Assembly (NCBI RefSeq): GCF_020564625.1
Contig: NZ_JAJBZT010000004.1
Coordinates: 302,748 to 366,747, forward strand
From: Leeia speluncae
GTDB taxonomy: Bacteria; Pseudomonadota; Gammaproteobacteria; Burkholderiales; Leeiaceae
Direction of reading: 5' to 3'
Length of the DNA stretch: 64,000 nucleotides
Shown here: positions 54,765 to 63,977 of the stretch, piece after piece
How positions within the stretch are numbered: position 1 is the stretch's first letter
Layout: each line of letters starts with the position of its first letter
Position numbers and translations under genes: made by a program
The notes under the pieces: model-generated
Database searches by the model: none
Told to the model about the DNA's origin: nothing
What the model saw: only the letters and a program-made list of their open reading frames with translations

Positions 54765-55994
54765 TTATTGGCCTGCGTGGCGTTTACGGTAGCCATCTAG
54801 GAATCTAGCAATTCGATTCATTGCATCGGTCAAATCATCTTGGTTTGGCAAGAAGACAACGCGTAAGTGATCAGGGCGTGGCCAGTTAAAACCAGTGCCT
54901 TGTACTAACAATACTTTTTCTTCTTGCAGTAGTTCTAAGATGAACTGTTGATCATCCACAATCGGGTACATCTTCGGATCTAGTTTAGGGAATAGGTACA
55001 ACGCCCCCTTCGGCTTTACACAACTCACACCCGGGATACTGGTCAGCATGTCGTAGGCTAGATCTCTTTGTTTATATAGTCGTCCAGTCGGTGCGACTAG
55101 ATCATTAATACTTTGGTAACCACCTAATGCAGTTTGAATCGCATATTGCGCTGGTACGTTTGCACACAAACGCATGCTAGCCACAATATTTAGACCATCA
55201 ATATAGTCAGCCGCGTGGCGTTTATCGCCAGACAAAATCATCCAACCTGCACGGAATCCACATGCACGATAGTTCTTAGATAAACCACCATAAGTTACGC
55301 AGAACACATCTTCTGCAAGCGAGGCAATCGCGGTATGTTTTTCTCCATCAAATAAAATCTTGTCGTATACCTCATCTGCGTACACGATTAGTTGGTGCTG
55401 ACGCGCTACTTCTAGCAGTGCTTTGAGCATGTCGTCAGGGTAGACGGCACCTGTCGGGTTGTTTGGGTTGATGATGACCAGCGCACGGGTGTTTTCGGTA
55501 ATTTTTCTGCGTAGATCATCAATATCTGGCAACCATCCGTTTGCTTCATCACACAAATAATGGCGAGCAGTACCGCCAGATAATGAAACAGCAGCCGTCC
55601 AAAGCGGGTAATCCGGCGCAGGGACTAACACTTCATCACCATTATTTAATAGTGCATTCATCGATAGCAAAATGAGTTCAGACACGCCATTGCCGACATA
55701 AATGTCGTCCATGGTCACGCCTTTAATCCCCTTTTGTTGGGTGTAATGCATGATGGCTTTGCGCGCAGAGAACAAGCCTTTGGAATCACAATAGCCGCTA
55801 GCAGCGGGTAAATTGTGAATTACATCTTGAATAATCTCTTCCGGTGCCTCAAGGCCAAATGGCTGTAAGTTACCGATGTTTAATTTGATAATGCGATGTC
55901 CATCTTCTTCCATCTGCTTGGCGGCGGCCAACGCGGGTCCACGAATTTCGTAACAGACATTAGCTAGTTTGTTAGATTTCTGGATTGAACGCAT
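54765..55994 (-). CDS. alaA: Alanine aminotransferase AlaA-like
   Basis: PLP-dependent enzyme that makes alanine from pyruvate and glutamate in E. coli. The product, about 409 residues, follows AlaA closely: KLANVCYEIRGPALAAAKQM, KLNIGNLQPFGLEAPEEI, YCDSKGLFSARKAIM, DYPLWTAAVSLSGG and SMRLCANVPAQYAIQTALGG. The frame extends to 56030; GAGG on the minus strand supports ATG 55994. In betaproteobacteria alaA often precedes hom and thrC, as here. Confidence 0.92.
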   Translation of the reverse strand: MRSIQKSNKLANVCYEIRGPALAAAKQMEEDGHRIIKLNIGNLQPFGLEAPEEIIQDVIHNLPAASGYCDSKGLFSARKAIMHYTQQKGIKGVTMDDIYVGNGVSELILLSMNALLNNGDEVLVPAPDYPLWTAAVSLSGGTARHYLCDEANGWLPDIDDLRRKITENTRALVIINPNNPTGAVYPDDMLKALLEVARQHQLIVYADEVYDKILFDGEKHTAIASLAEDVFCVTYGGLSKNYRACGFRAGWMILSGDKRHAADYIDGLNIVASMRLCANVPAQYAIQTALGGYQSINDLVAPTGRLYKQRDLAYDMLTSIPGVSCVKPKGALYLFPKLDPKMYPIVDDQQFILELLQEEKVLLVQGTGFNWPRPDHLRVVFLPNQDDLTDAMNRIARFLDGYRKRHAGQ

Positions 55995-56062
55995 TTTTGA
56001 TACCTCAGAAGGTAGGTCAGGCCCTGACATGATGATTTACTCGCTTATCAAACTACACATGG

Positions 56063-56090
56063 TTAAATAAAAAAGGCAAAGAGGTATAAT
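56063..56090 (+). promoter_or_regulatory. Candidate promoter of the Mth938-type gene
   Basis: TTAAAT (56063-56068) and a perfect TATAAT (56085-56090) are 16 bases apart, upstream of the gene at 56230; predicted leader about 130 bases. Confidence 0.5.
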
Positions 56091-56229
56091 CCTACTGTAT
56101 GCCTCCGCTAGCGACAATCCGCATTTGCTATTCTCTGCAATTTTTACTTAAAAAATATAGATTTGCAGTGATTAGCCCGCCTTTTTTGACGCTAGTTACG
56201 ACAGTTTTCAGATTGGTGAGAGAAGATAA

Positions 56230-56595
56230 ATGAAATTACACCAGCAAGTGGATGCCGGTACTCAGTTTAAACAGTACAAAGATGGTGCCGTTCAGATCGG
56301 TGAAAACTGGTATAGCGGTGTATTGATTGTGACCGTAGATGATGTGGATCAAACCTGGTCAGCAACTAGTTTTGATTCTCTGACGAGTGCTGACTTTGAG
56401 TATTTGCTTAAGTTTAAGCCAGAAGTCGTGTTGTTAGGTACGGGGCCAAGTTTTCGCTTTTTAAATCCTGCGCTAACACTGCCGTTAGCAAGCCAAGGGG
56501 TGGGTGTCGAGGCAATGGATACCGGGGCAATGTGCCGTACCTTTAATATTCTCTCTGGCGAGGGGCGAAAAGTGGTGGCGGCTATCCTTCCATAA
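56230..56595 (+). CDS. Mth938-like / DUF498 protein
   Basis: A 121-residue protein of the Mth938 (Xcc1710, NDUFAF3-related) fold. Diagnostic stretch: KPEVVLLGTGPSFRFLNPAL and VGVEAMDTGAMCRTFNILSG. The mitochondrial relative is an assembly factor of complex I; the bacterial role is not settled. AGAGAAG precedes the ATG. Confidence 0.85.
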   Translation: MKLHQQVDAGTQFKQYKDGAVQIGENWYSGVLIVTVDDVDQTWSATSFDSLTSADFEYLLKFKPEVVLLGTGPSFRFLNPALTLPLASQGVGVEAMDTGAMCRTFNILSGEGRKVVAAILP

Positions 56596-56604
56596 GCCCC
56601 TTAG

Positions 56605-56633
56605 CTGACCAAAATGGGTCGGCGTGATAGAAT
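56605..56633 (+). promoter_or_regulatory. Candidate yebC promoter
   Basis: CTGACC (56605-56610) and TAGAAT (56628-56633) are 17 bases apart, giving a start near 56640 and a leader of about 130 bases that contains two folded elements. Confidence 0.5.
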
Positions 56634-56648
56634 ATTAAGATTAATCAG

Positions 56649-56730
56649 ATAATTAGCCCGATGAACGTGCAAAAATTGCGGGGCTAATTATTGAAGGCTG
56701 TACTGGCAATCAACTAGGTTGCCTATTTTT
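56649..56730 (+). other. Structured yebC leader with a terminator-like hairpin
   Basis: ATAATTAGCCC (56649-56659) and GGGCTAATTAT (56681-56691) are exact complements enclosing a GCAA-AAA-TTGC hairpin (56669-56679). A second hairpin, GGCAA (56705-56709) with TTGCC (56719-56723), is followed by TATTTTTG. ATTGC of the first (56675-56679) could pair instead with GCAAT (56706-56710), a possible switch between the two folds. It may simply be the terminator of the preceding gene. Confidence 0.5.
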
Positions 56731-56769
56731 GTTTATTTAAATTAACGTTTAATCCCGATAGAGGTTGTC

Positions 56770-57495
56770 ATGGCTGGTCACAGTAAGTGGGCAAACATCA
56801 AACACAAGAAGGCGGCTGCGGATGCCAAAAGAGGTAAAATTTTTACCCGCCTAATTAAAGAAATTACCGTTGCTGCAAAAAATGGTGGTGACCCGACAAT
56901 TAACCCTCGTCTTCGCTTGGCTATCGATAAAGCGCTAAGTGCAAACATGACTAAAGACACCATCGAACGTGCGGTAAAACGCGGTTCTGGTGATCAAGAC
57001 GGCGTTGATTATGTTGAACTTCGTTATGAAGGCTACGGCATTAACGGTGCTGCGGTGATTGTAGATTGTATGACCGACAACAAAACCCGTACGGTCGCTG
57101 ATGTTCGTCACGCATTTACCAAGTACGGCGGTAACTTAGGTACGGATGGTTGCGTTGCTTATATGTTTAAGCATTGCGGTATTTTGGTTTTCGCACCAGG
57201 TACTGACGAAGATGGTCTAATGGAAGCTGCGTTAGAAGCGGGCGCTGATGACGTTGTTTCTCATGAAGATGGTTCATACGAAGTACTTACCCCTCCGTAC
57301 GATTTCGTGCAAATTAAAGAAGCCCTAGAAGCGGCAGGCTTTAAAGCAGAAATGGAAGAAGTAACAATGAAACCAGATAATGAAGTCTCATTTACTGGTG
57401 AAGATGCAATCAAAATGCAAAAGCTTTTAGATGCACTAGAGAACTTAGATGACGTGCAAGAAGTCTTTACTTCTGCTGTGATCGAAGAAGAGTAA
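56770..57495 (+). CDS. yebC: YebC/PmpR-family protein
   Basis: A 241-residue protein: [20 protein letters not shown] at the N-terminus, then [20 protein letters not shown], and the acidic C-terminal domain. The family was first described as transcription factors; members also relieve ribosome stalling at difficult sequences such as polyproline. The leader upstream is unusually structured. Confidence 0.95.
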   Translation: MAGHSKWANIKHKKAAADAKRGKIFTRLIKEITVAAKNGGDPTINPRLRLAIDKALSANMTKDTIERAVKRGSGDQDGVDYVELRYEGYGINGAAVIVDCMTDNKTRTVADVRHAFTKYGGNLGTDGCVAYMFKHCGILVFAPGTDEDGLMEAALEAGADDVVSHEDGSYEVLTPPYDFVQIKEALEAAGFKAEMEEVTMKPDNEVSFTGEDAIKMQKLLDALENLDDVQEVFTSAVIEEE

Positions 57496-57552
57496 ATCGA
57501 TATTTGCGGTTTGCTCTAGTTGTATGAATGAATTTGCTCAGGTGGTGAACTA

Positions 57553-58875
57553 ATGACAACAATCAATCCTTCTTTGTACCGTGCTAGACGTGAAACACTG
57601 ATAAAACGGTTAGAAGGAGGACTGGTTGTTATCCCAACCGCTCCTGAGCAAGTTCGTAATGCCGATGCGCATTACGCCTATCGATTCGATAGCAGCTTTT
57701 ATTATTTAACTGGTTTTGATGAACCAGAATCCATCTTGGTATTGCAGGCCGGTGAAAATGGCCAAGTCAACCACATCTTGTTTTGCCGTGAAAAAAATCT
57801 AGAGCGTGAAATTTGGGATGGCTATCGCCATGGTCCTGAAATGGCGAAAGAGGTTTTCCTATTCGATGAAGCCTATCCCATCGAATATTTCTCAGAAAAG
57901 TTGAAAGAACTACTCAAAGGACAAAGCCAATTGGCTTACCCAATTGGCGAAGATAGTGCATTTGATCAATTACTGCTCGGTACACGTAAAAAACTAATCC
58001 CATCCGTAGAACGCACGGGTGAAGACGTTCCTCATCAAATTGTGGATGTGGTGCCTGTTGTTGCGCAAATGCGCTTAATCAAAGATGAAACAGAAGTTAG
58101 ATTAATGCAAACCGCGGCGGATATTTCTGCTGCTGCGCACGTTCGCGCAATGAAATATGCCAAACCGGGTGTTTATGAATATCAGGTCGAGGCTGAAATA
58201 ATTCATGAATTCATGCATGCAGGCGCCAGGTCTCCCGCCTATGGCAGTATTGTTGCTGGCGGAGCAAATGCTTGCGTGTTGCACTATGTAACCAATCGAG
58301 ATGTACTAAAAGATGGTGATTTATTACTAATCGATGCAGGCTGCGAATTTGAAGGCTACGCAGGAGATATCACGCGTACTTTCCCTGTGAATGGCAAATT
58401 TACTTCTCCGCAAAAAGATTTGTATCAATTAGTGCTCGATTCACAATTAGCTGCCATCCAAGAAGTCGCGCCTGGTAAAGGGGTGAGAGATGCTCATTTT
58501 GTCGCATTAAAAATCCTTGCCCAAGGCATGATCGATCTCAAGTTGTTAACCGGCTCTTTAGATGAAGTGTTGGAAAAAGAAACTTACCGCCAATTTTATA
58601 TGCATGGAACAGGGCACTGGCTTGGTTTAGATGTGCATGACTGCGGCCGCTATAAAAAAGGAGAGGCTTGGACTAGTCTAACGCCTGGTATGGTCGTAAC
58701 TGTCGAGCCTGGTATCTATGTTCGTCCCGCGCCCGAGGTGCCAGAGGCTTTCTGGAATATCGGTATTCGTATCGAAGACGATGTGTTAGTCACCGAATCT
58801 GGTCAAAGAGTGTTGACAGCAAATGCACCGAAAACAGTGAGCGAGCTAGAATCTCTCATTCAAGCATCGCGTTAA
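57553..58875 (+). CDS. pepP: Xaa-Pro aminopeptidase (PepP-like)
   Basis: Cleaves the N-terminal residue before proline. The 440-residue protein has an N-terminal domain (AHYAYRFDSSFYYLTGFDEP) and a pita-bread catalytic domain with the dimetal ligands in LLIDAGCEFEGYAGDITRTF (two Asp), HGTGHWLGLDVHD (His), TVEPGIYV (Glu) and GIRIEDDVLVT (Glu). In proteobacteria pepP commonly precedes the ubiquinone hydroxylase genes, as here. Confidence 0.95.
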   Translation: MTTINPSLYRARRETLIKRLEGGLVVIPTAPEQVRNADAHYAYRFDSSFYYLTGFDEPESILVLQAGENGQVNHILFCREKNLEREIWDGYRHGPEMAKEVFLFDEAYPIEYFSEKLKELLKGQSQLAYPIGEDSAFDQLLLGTRKKLIPSVERTGEDVPHQIVDVVPVVAQMRLIKDETEVRLMQTAADISAAAHVRAMKYAKPGVYEYQVEAEIIHEFMHAGARSPAYGSIVAGGANACVLHYVTNRDVLKDGDLLLIDAGCEFEGYAGDITRTFPVNGKFTSPQKDLYQLVLDSQLAAIQEVAPGKGVRDAHFVALKILAQGMIDLKLLTGSLDEVLEKETYRQFYMHGTGHWLGLDVHDCGRYKKGEAWTSLTPGMVVTVEPGIYVRPAPEVPEAFWNIGIRIEDDVLVTESGQRVLTANAPKTVSELESLIQASR

Positions 58876-58929
58876 TGGTTAGCTCGTTTTTATAGCTAAC
58901 AACTTCAGAATTACCAAAGAAAGAAATAG

Positions 58930-60093
58930 ATGTTGCCTTCTCACGTAGATGTCGCAATTATCGGTGGCGGACCAGTTGGCTGTTATTTGGCAAATGCCTT
59001 GGCGGCCCAAGGAAAGTCCGTCTGTGTACTAGAAAAAGAATCACAGCCAAGATCGGATGATCCACGTATGCTGGCGATATCTGCTGGCGGCAAGCAACTA
59101 TTATCGAATTTAGGGTGCTGGGATTCGATCCTCGAAGACTCGCCTATCTCCTATGTATCCGTGACCCAAAAGGGCTACCTTGGTCATACCGAGTTATCTG
59201 CTTCAGAAATCGGCGAAAATGTGCTTGGTTATGTAGTGCCTTACCAACGTTTACATCCGCTCCTCGTTTCTCGTGTCAAAGCACCTGCTAGTTATATTCC
59301 TCAAACAGAAGTATCTAACATCCAATTTACTTCTGCTTATGCCGTCATTCAGTACCAACAATCAACCGAATCATCTGCACAAAAAGAATTGACAGCTAGA
59401 TTGGTGGTACTTGCAGATGGCGGTCAATTGGCCAGCAAGGTTGGGCAAATCGAATATAAGGAACGAGATTACGAACAGTCTGCGTTGATCACACTCGTGC
59501 AAGCGGAGTTTCAGCCAAGAGATACCGCGTTCGAGCGTTTTGTCGAAGATGGCGCAATCGCCTTGCTGCCAAGGCCTGGCGGTTACGCCCTGATTTGGAC
59601 TGGCCCAACTAGTCTCTCTGAAGAAAGAAAATCTTGGTCAGATACTGAGTTATTAAAGGCGCTGCAAGCCCAGTTAGGAAGTAAGGCGGGCAAGTTTACG
59701 GCCGTTGGTGCAAGGCACCTCGTTCCGTTAAAACTTCGCTATGCAAAAACACTGGTTAGCCCTCGTTGCGTAGTCATCGGAAATGCTGCTCAATATCTGC
59801 ATCCAATCGCAGGGCAGGGTCTAAATCTTGGCTTGCGTGATGCGCATGATCTTGCTTTATTGCTGTCAAAGCATCCAGACCCTGGTTCAGAAAGCTGTTT
59901 AAGCCGTTACCCATCTATTAGACGACTAGATAAATTAAATGGTGTCGGGTTTACCGATAGCCTCATTCGTCTATTTGGCGTGCCAAAATTAGGGCATGCG
60001 AGAGGACTGGGGTTGATGGCGCTAGAAGCCATGCCGCCATTAAAGCGCAAATTGCTCGGCCACTTGGCTTACGGCATCAGAGGGAATGTGTAA
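58930..60093 (+). CDS. ubiH: Ubiquinone biosynthesis monooxygenase UbiH-like
   Basis: A flavin monooxygenase that hydroxylates the ring of a ubiquinone precursor. The 387-residue protein has the FAD motif IIGGGPVGCYLANALA near residue 10, the mid-chain motif VVLADGGQLAS and the C-terminal IGNAAQYLHPIAGQGLNLGL, with the His-Pro of this subfamily. The stop overlaps the next gene's start (TAATG). Confidence 0.92.
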   Translation: MLPSHVDVAIIGGGPVGCYLANALAAQGKSVCVLEKESQPRSDDPRMLAISAGGKQLLSNLGCWDSILEDSPISYVSVTQKGYLGHTELSASEIGENVLGYVVPYQRLHPLLVSRVKAPASYIPQTEVSNIQFTSAYAVIQYQQSTESSAQKELTARLVVLADGGQLASKVGQIEYKERDYEQSALITLVQAEFQPRDTAFERFVEDGAIALLPRPGGYALIWTGPTSLSEERKSWSDTELLKALQAQLGSKAGKFTAVGARHLVPLKLRYAKTLVSPRCVVIGNAAQYLHPIAGQGLNLGLRDAHDLALLLSKHPDPGSESCLSRYPSIRRLDKLNGVGFTDSLIRLFGVPKLGHARGLGLMALEAMPPLKRKLLGHLAYGIRGNV

Positions 60094-61268
60094 TGGATGC
60101 TTTGTTTGATATCGTGATTGTAGGTGGTGGATTGGTTGGCGCAAGCCTCGCTTGTCGATTGAAAAATGCCAACTTTAAAATTGCGCTTGTAGAAGGGCAA
60201 TCGCCAGCAGAAGATCTTTATGAATGGGATCAACGTATCTACGCTATTAGTCGAGGTTCGAAGCGATATTTGGAAGAGGCTGGTGCATGGCAGAAAATGG
60301 ATTTTTCTCGCTGCCAGCCTGTTTCAAAGATGGATATTTCTGGCGATACAAGTGGCAATCTAGTATTTGATGCTGCCAATGCCCAACTTTCCGAATTAGC
60401 CGTCATTTTAGAGTCTCGTCATTTACAAGGTGCAATTTGGAATGCGCTCCCAACGAGCGAGCGATTTGAACTGGTGCAACCTGCACGGCCTGTCTCAGTT
60501 TCTTATCATTCACACTATGCAGAATTGTTATTAGACAATGGCCGTACACTAAACACGAAATTAATTGTTGGGGCAGATGGCGCAAGATCGTGGGTTCGCC
60601 AACAGGTTCAAACGCAAGCGGGCAGAAGCGATCAGCCGATACCCTACAGACAAAAAGGGGTGGTTGCAAACTTTAATACTGAAAAACCGCATCATGGCGT
60701 GGCTTGGCAATGGTTTCAGGCTGATGGATCTATCCTTGCATGGTTACCACTGTCGGGGAATCGGATGTCGATGGTTTGGTCTGCCCAAGATGAGTTAGCT
60801 GATGAGTTATGTGCATTGTCCGCTGAAGACTTAGCTGCCAGAGTCGAAGTTGCTGGTGGCAAATTGCTGGGCAAACTGACGCCCATTACGCCAGCGGCAG
60901 GTTTTCCACTGCGGGCTTTGGTTTTACCAAACTTAGTTGGACGCAGGATGGCACTGGTAGGAGATGCGGCTCATTTAGTGCATCCATTAGCTGGCCAAGG
61001 TGTTAACTTAGGATTTCAAGATGCAAAAGATCTTGCTAATATCCTGCTGTCATCACCGTCTGTCGATTGCGGCTCACCGTCTCTCCTGCAAAGATATGAA
61101 CGAAATCGTAGATTCGATATCCTAGCAATGGATGGTGTCACCAAAAATTTGCATCGCTTGTTCAATGCACAAGGCTCGGCACCAAAGTGGATTAGAAACA
61201 TAGGCATGACCATCACTAACAAAGCACCACTTATCAAAGAAGCACTAATTAGACATGCATTAGGTTAG
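60093..61268 (+). CDS. Second ubiquinone-type FAD monooxygenase (UbiI/UbiF-like)
   Basis: A 391-residue paralogue of the preceding gene. The FAD motif is IVGGGLVGASLACRL, the middle motif LIVGADGARSWVR and the C-terminal motif LVGDAAHLVHPLAGQGVNLG. It hydroxylates another ring position (C5 or C6) of the ubiquinone head group; which cannot be told from sequence. Overlap of one base with ubiH indicates coupled translation. Confidence 0.87.
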   Translation: MDALFDIVIVGGGLVGASLACRLKNANFKIALVEGQSPAEDLYEWDQRIYAISRGSKRYLEEAGAWQKMDFSRCQPVSKMDISGDTSGNLVFDAANAQLSELAVILESRHLQGAIWNALPTSERFELVQPARPVSVSYHSHYAELLLDNGRTLNTKLIVGADGARSWVRQQVQTQAGRSDQPIPYRQKGVVANFNTEKPHHGVAWQWFQADGSILAWLPLSGNRMSMVWSAQDELADELCALSAEDLAARVEVAGGKLLGKLTPITPAAGFPLRALVLPNLVGRRMALVGDAAHLVHPLAGQGVNLGFQDAKDLANILLSSPSVDCGSPSLLQRYERNRRFDILAMDGVTKNLHRLFNAQGSAPKWIRNIGMTITNKAPLIKEALIRHALG

Positions 61269-61313
61269 TTAGGGTTTTTTCAGTGTCGTGCAACACTCTA
61301 GAGAATATCATTC

Positions 61314-62135
61314 ATGATCGGTACTTCTTCATTTTTACGCACAGTTAAGCATTTCACCTTAACTACTTTGGCAATTGCTTGTTTAACGGCATGTGGAGCG
61401 GGGAACGCCGCACCTGCACCAAACAAAGAACTAGACCAGGTGAAAAAACTGGTAGCAACAAAATTAACCAAGGTGAAAGTGAATGCTGTCTCAGCTACGC
61501 CTGTTGCAGGTGTTTATGAAGTGGTTTTCAATGATGAAAATATTGTCTATGTAGATTCAAAAGTAGAGCACCTTTTCCAAGGTGAGCTAATTAGTTTAAA
61601 AGACAAAGAAAGCTTAACAGCAAACCACCAAGAGGCTTTGTCTAAAGCGGCGGAAGAAAAGCGAGCAAAGGCAAGAGTCGATGTGGTGAAGTCATTCCCT
61701 ATTGATCAAGCCATTCGTGTTGAAAAAGGGAATGGAAAACGCGTGATGTACGTGTTCTCCGATCCAGATTGTCCTTTCTGCTATAAGCTAGAAGAAACCT
61801 TAAAAGAAATTGATAACGTTACCGTTTACACCTTCTTGTTCCCGTTAGCCCAGTTGCATCCAGATGCACCACGTAAGTCCGCGCTTATCTGGTGTGCGTC
61901 AGATCGAGCAGCGGCATGGCAAAAATGGATGGATCAGCCAATGGAATCATGGCGTGCAATGAAAAACTTGCCAGATAATAAAGGTACATGTGATACACCG
62001 ATTCAGAAGATTCAAGAACTCGGAAACCGTTTGGGTGTGCAAGGAACGCCAGCTATTTTCTTCCCTGATGGCACGCTAATGCCAGGAGCTTATCCAAAAG
62101 AAGAAATTGAAAAAGAGCTGGCAAAGCAGAAGTAA
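61314..62135 (+). CDS. DsbC/DsbG-like thiol:disulfide interchange lipoprotein
   Basis: A 273-residue thioredoxin-fold protein. The signal peptide ends in a lipobox (CLTAC, Cys27), so it should be anchored to a membrane as a lipoprotein. A dimerisation region at about 45-115 precedes the thioredoxin domain, which has an active site CPFC in FSDPDCPFCYKLEETL and the cis-proline VQGTPAIFF. A third Cys (LIWCASDR) and a fourth (GTCDTP) complete the DsbC pattern. It probably isomerises disulfides of exported proteins. Confidence 0.85.
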   Translation: MIGTSSFLRTVKHFTLTTLAIACLTACGAGNAAPAPNKELDQVKKLVATKLTKVKVNAVSATPVAGVYEVVFNDENIVYVDSKVEHLFQGELISLKDKESLTANHQEALSKAAEEKRAKARVDVVKSFPIDQAIRVEKGNGKRVMYVFSDPDCPFCYKLEETLKEIDNVTVYTFLFPLAQLHPDAPRKSALIWCASDRAAAWQKWMDQPMESWRAMKNLPDNKGTCDTPIQKIQELGNRLGVQGTPAIFFPDGTLMPGAYPKEEIEKELAKQK

Positions 62136-62152
62136 ACCGTTAAAGCATTTTC

Positions 62153-62893
62153 ATGAAACAATGGTTTGAACTGTTAAAAGCAAGATATCAAAAAGAACCG
62201 CCGCATCAGCGGCGGTTTGCATTCTGTCTAGCATTATCTTGGATTTTACATATCCTGTTTATTTTGCCTGGGCATGGCGATTCCCCATCAAGCGCAAAGG
62301 GGAAAACGCTAACCGTTTCTTTCTCCATCAAAAAGTCGCAACAGATCACACATCAGCCAAATATTAAAGTTCAATCTCCGCATGAAAGCCCCTTGCTCAT
62401 TGCTCACAAAATCCCAAGTCCTGTATTTGCACCATTCCCACAAACGGATACTAGATCAGAGAGCGTCCCATTCGAGAAGGTTGCTTCCGTAGCGGAGGTG
62501 ATTGGCGAAGGGGCGAATGAAAGCGTGGCATCTGAAACAGTAAGCACGGTAAAGAATGATTCGCTCGTCCCATGGGAAGAGTTGGCATCGCCTTACTTTA
62601 AATCCTCAGAAGTGGACATCATCGCTCAACCAATAGGTAATTTAATATTTGATTACCCAATTGATACAACGCAGCAGCAACTGGGTGAAATTTTATTAGA
62701 GGTCTTAGTCGATGAAAATGGCTTTGTGGTCGCTAGCCATGTGTTAGAAAGTACACTGCCAGAAAGCTATTCTGAATTGGCACAAGCGAAATTGGCGCAG
62801 ACGCAATACTCACCAGCATTTAAGAATGGTGTGGCTGTAAAAAATAGAAAAAAACTGTTGCTGCAATACGATCCGGCGTTTGGGTTTAACTAA
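62153..62893 (+). CDS. TonB-like energy transducer protein
   Basis: A 246-residue protein with one membrane helix near residues 21-41 (RFAFCLALSWILHILFILPG), a long proline- and serine-rich spacer and a C-terminal domain of the TonB kind (LGEILLEVLVDENGFVVASH, then LAQTQYSPAFKNG). The usual proline-lysine repeats are weak. No ExbB/ExbD genes are nearby. TonB proteins couple the proton gradient to outer-membrane uptake; here only the fold is suggested. Confidence 0.67.
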   Translation: MKQWFELLKARYQKEPPHQRRFAFCLALSWILHILFILPGHGDSPSSAKGKTLTVSFSIKKSQQITHQPNIKVQSPHESPLLIAHKIPSPVFAPFPQTDTRSESVPFEKVASVAEVIGEGANESVASETVSTVKNDSLVPWEELASPYFKSSEVDIIAQPIGNLIFDYPIDTTQQQLGEILLEVLVDENGFVVASHVLESTLPESYSELAQAKLAQTQYSPAFKNGVAVKNRKKLLLQYDPAFGFN

Positions 62894-62936
62894 GACTTAA
62901 ATAAAAAACTGTATCATTTCATCAAGTTAAAAAATG

Positions 62937-63007
62937 TTGCAGTGCAAAAATATCTTGACTTTATTGAATGTGTCTACCAAAATGAAGTCAGAAATATTGC
63001 AGTGCAC
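62937..63007 (+). promoter_or_regulatory. Two PhaR-like boxes before the phasin gene
   Basis: TTGCAGTGCAA (62937-62947, perfect palindrome) and TTGCAGTGCAC (62997-63007) start exactly 60 bases apart. They resemble the TGC-rich PhaR sites before phasin genes. A possible promoter, TTGACT (62955-62960) and CAAAAT (62978-62983) at 17 bases, lies between them. Confidence 0.6.
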
Positions 63008-63057
63008 AAAAGATTTTTTTGACTACTGTGCCACCAAACAACGGAAGGATTACAGAG

Positions 63058-63642
63058 ATGACTACACCATTTGTATCGCTAGAACAATTTGCATTACTAG
63101 GTAAAACCCAGTTTGAAAAGAGCCTTCGTTTAGCTAACTTGCAACTTAATAGCTACGAAAAACTAACTCAACTAGGTATGAACTTGGCGAAAGATGTATT
63201 GGCAGAGCAGGCTGCAGCATTCAAATCTGTAAGCGAAGTAAAAGATGTGCCAAGCTTCTTCGCTTTCCAAAACGGTTTAGCACAACCTTCAGTTGAAAAA
63301 GCAGTAACGACATCACGTGCATTGTACGAGGCACTGACAGATGTGCAGGCAGAGTTTGCGGCATTTGCTGAAGAAGAAGCACAAGTATTTAATCGTACTA
63401 TTGTCAGTGGACTAGATAATCTAGTAAAAAACGCACCAGCAGGATCTGATGTAGCAGTTGCTGCAATCAAATCTGCAATTGCTGCAGCTGGTAACGCATA
63501 TGACACAGTTAGCAAAGCTGCTAAACAAGTAACTACAGAATTGGTAGAAGTAAGTAATACAGCAGTAGAAGCAAGTGCTTCATCTGCGGCGGCAAAGCCA
63601 GCCGCAACTGCAGCACGTCGTAAACCTGCATCAGCAGCATAA
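63058..63642 (+). CDS. phaP: Phasin (PHA granule-associated protein)
   Basis: A 194-residue amphipathic protein that coats polyhydroxyalkanoate granules. It has the phasin_2-type core FVSLEQFALLGKTQFEKSLR, LASLQLNSYEKL-like NLQLNSYEKLTQLGM and a C-terminal alanine-rich tail (AKPAATAARRKPASAA). GGAAGG at 63043-63048 lies nine bases before ATG 63058; the upstream in-frame start at 63019 is rejected. With phaB it shows PHA storage. Confidence 0.92.
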   Translation: MTTPFVSLEQFALLGKTQFEKSLRLANLQLNSYEKLTQLGMNLAKDVLAEQAAAFKSVSEVKDVPSFFAFQNGLAQPSVEKAVTTSRALYEALTDVQAEFAAFAEEEAQVFNRTIVSGLDNLVKNAPAGSDVAVAAIKSAIAAAGNAYDTVSKAAKQVTTELVEVSNTAVEASASSAAAKPAATAARRKPASAA

Positions 63643-63670
63643 TGAAATAACTAGCAATAGCTGGTTACTT

Positions 63671-63710
63671 AAAACAAAAGCCCCGAGGTATTCCTCGGGG
63701 CTTTTGTTTT
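63671..63710 (+). terminator. Terminator after phaP
   Basis: Eighteen-base arms (63671-63688 and 63693-63710) are exact complements around TATT; the core is GCCCCGAGG and the U-rich end TTTTGTTTT. Confidence 0.92.
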
Positions 63711-63948
63711 TTGTGTGTTTAGCCTAGTTTATTATCTATTGGTGGTGTTTTGAGTCAGATTTAGTACTGTTTTCGATTTGTTTAGAGAGATTTTTAGGTA
63801 TTAAAGGTTGGTTTTATTTAGTGGTGTCGAAGAAGGATAAGATCTGGTCTAAAATTTTTAATAAATATTTTTGTGATATTTTCTTTTTGAATCAATGGTT
63901 TGATGTGTTTTGATGGTGGTGTCTGTAAAGAAAGATGTTTTGAAGGTG
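63711..63948. other. AT-rich region before the rRNA-type promoter
   Basis: No supported gene. Long T- and A-rich tracts near 63850-63900 would fit an UP element or curved DNA before a strong promoter. Confidence 0.5.
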
Positions 63949-63977
63949 TTGACATTGTTTGGTCTGGTGCGTATAGT
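63949..63977 (+). promoter_or_regulatory. Strong sigma-70 promoter, probably of an rRNA operon
   Basis: TTGACA (63949-63954) and TATAGT (63972-63977) are exactly 17 bases apart, followed by a GC-rich discriminator TCGCCTCTC. The transcript would begin near 63984 and runs out of the window as CTGCTGCTGACGCAG. Consensus boxes, a GC-rich discriminator and an AT-rich upstream region are typical of rRNA P1 promoters; the gene itself is outside the window. Confidence 0.65.
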
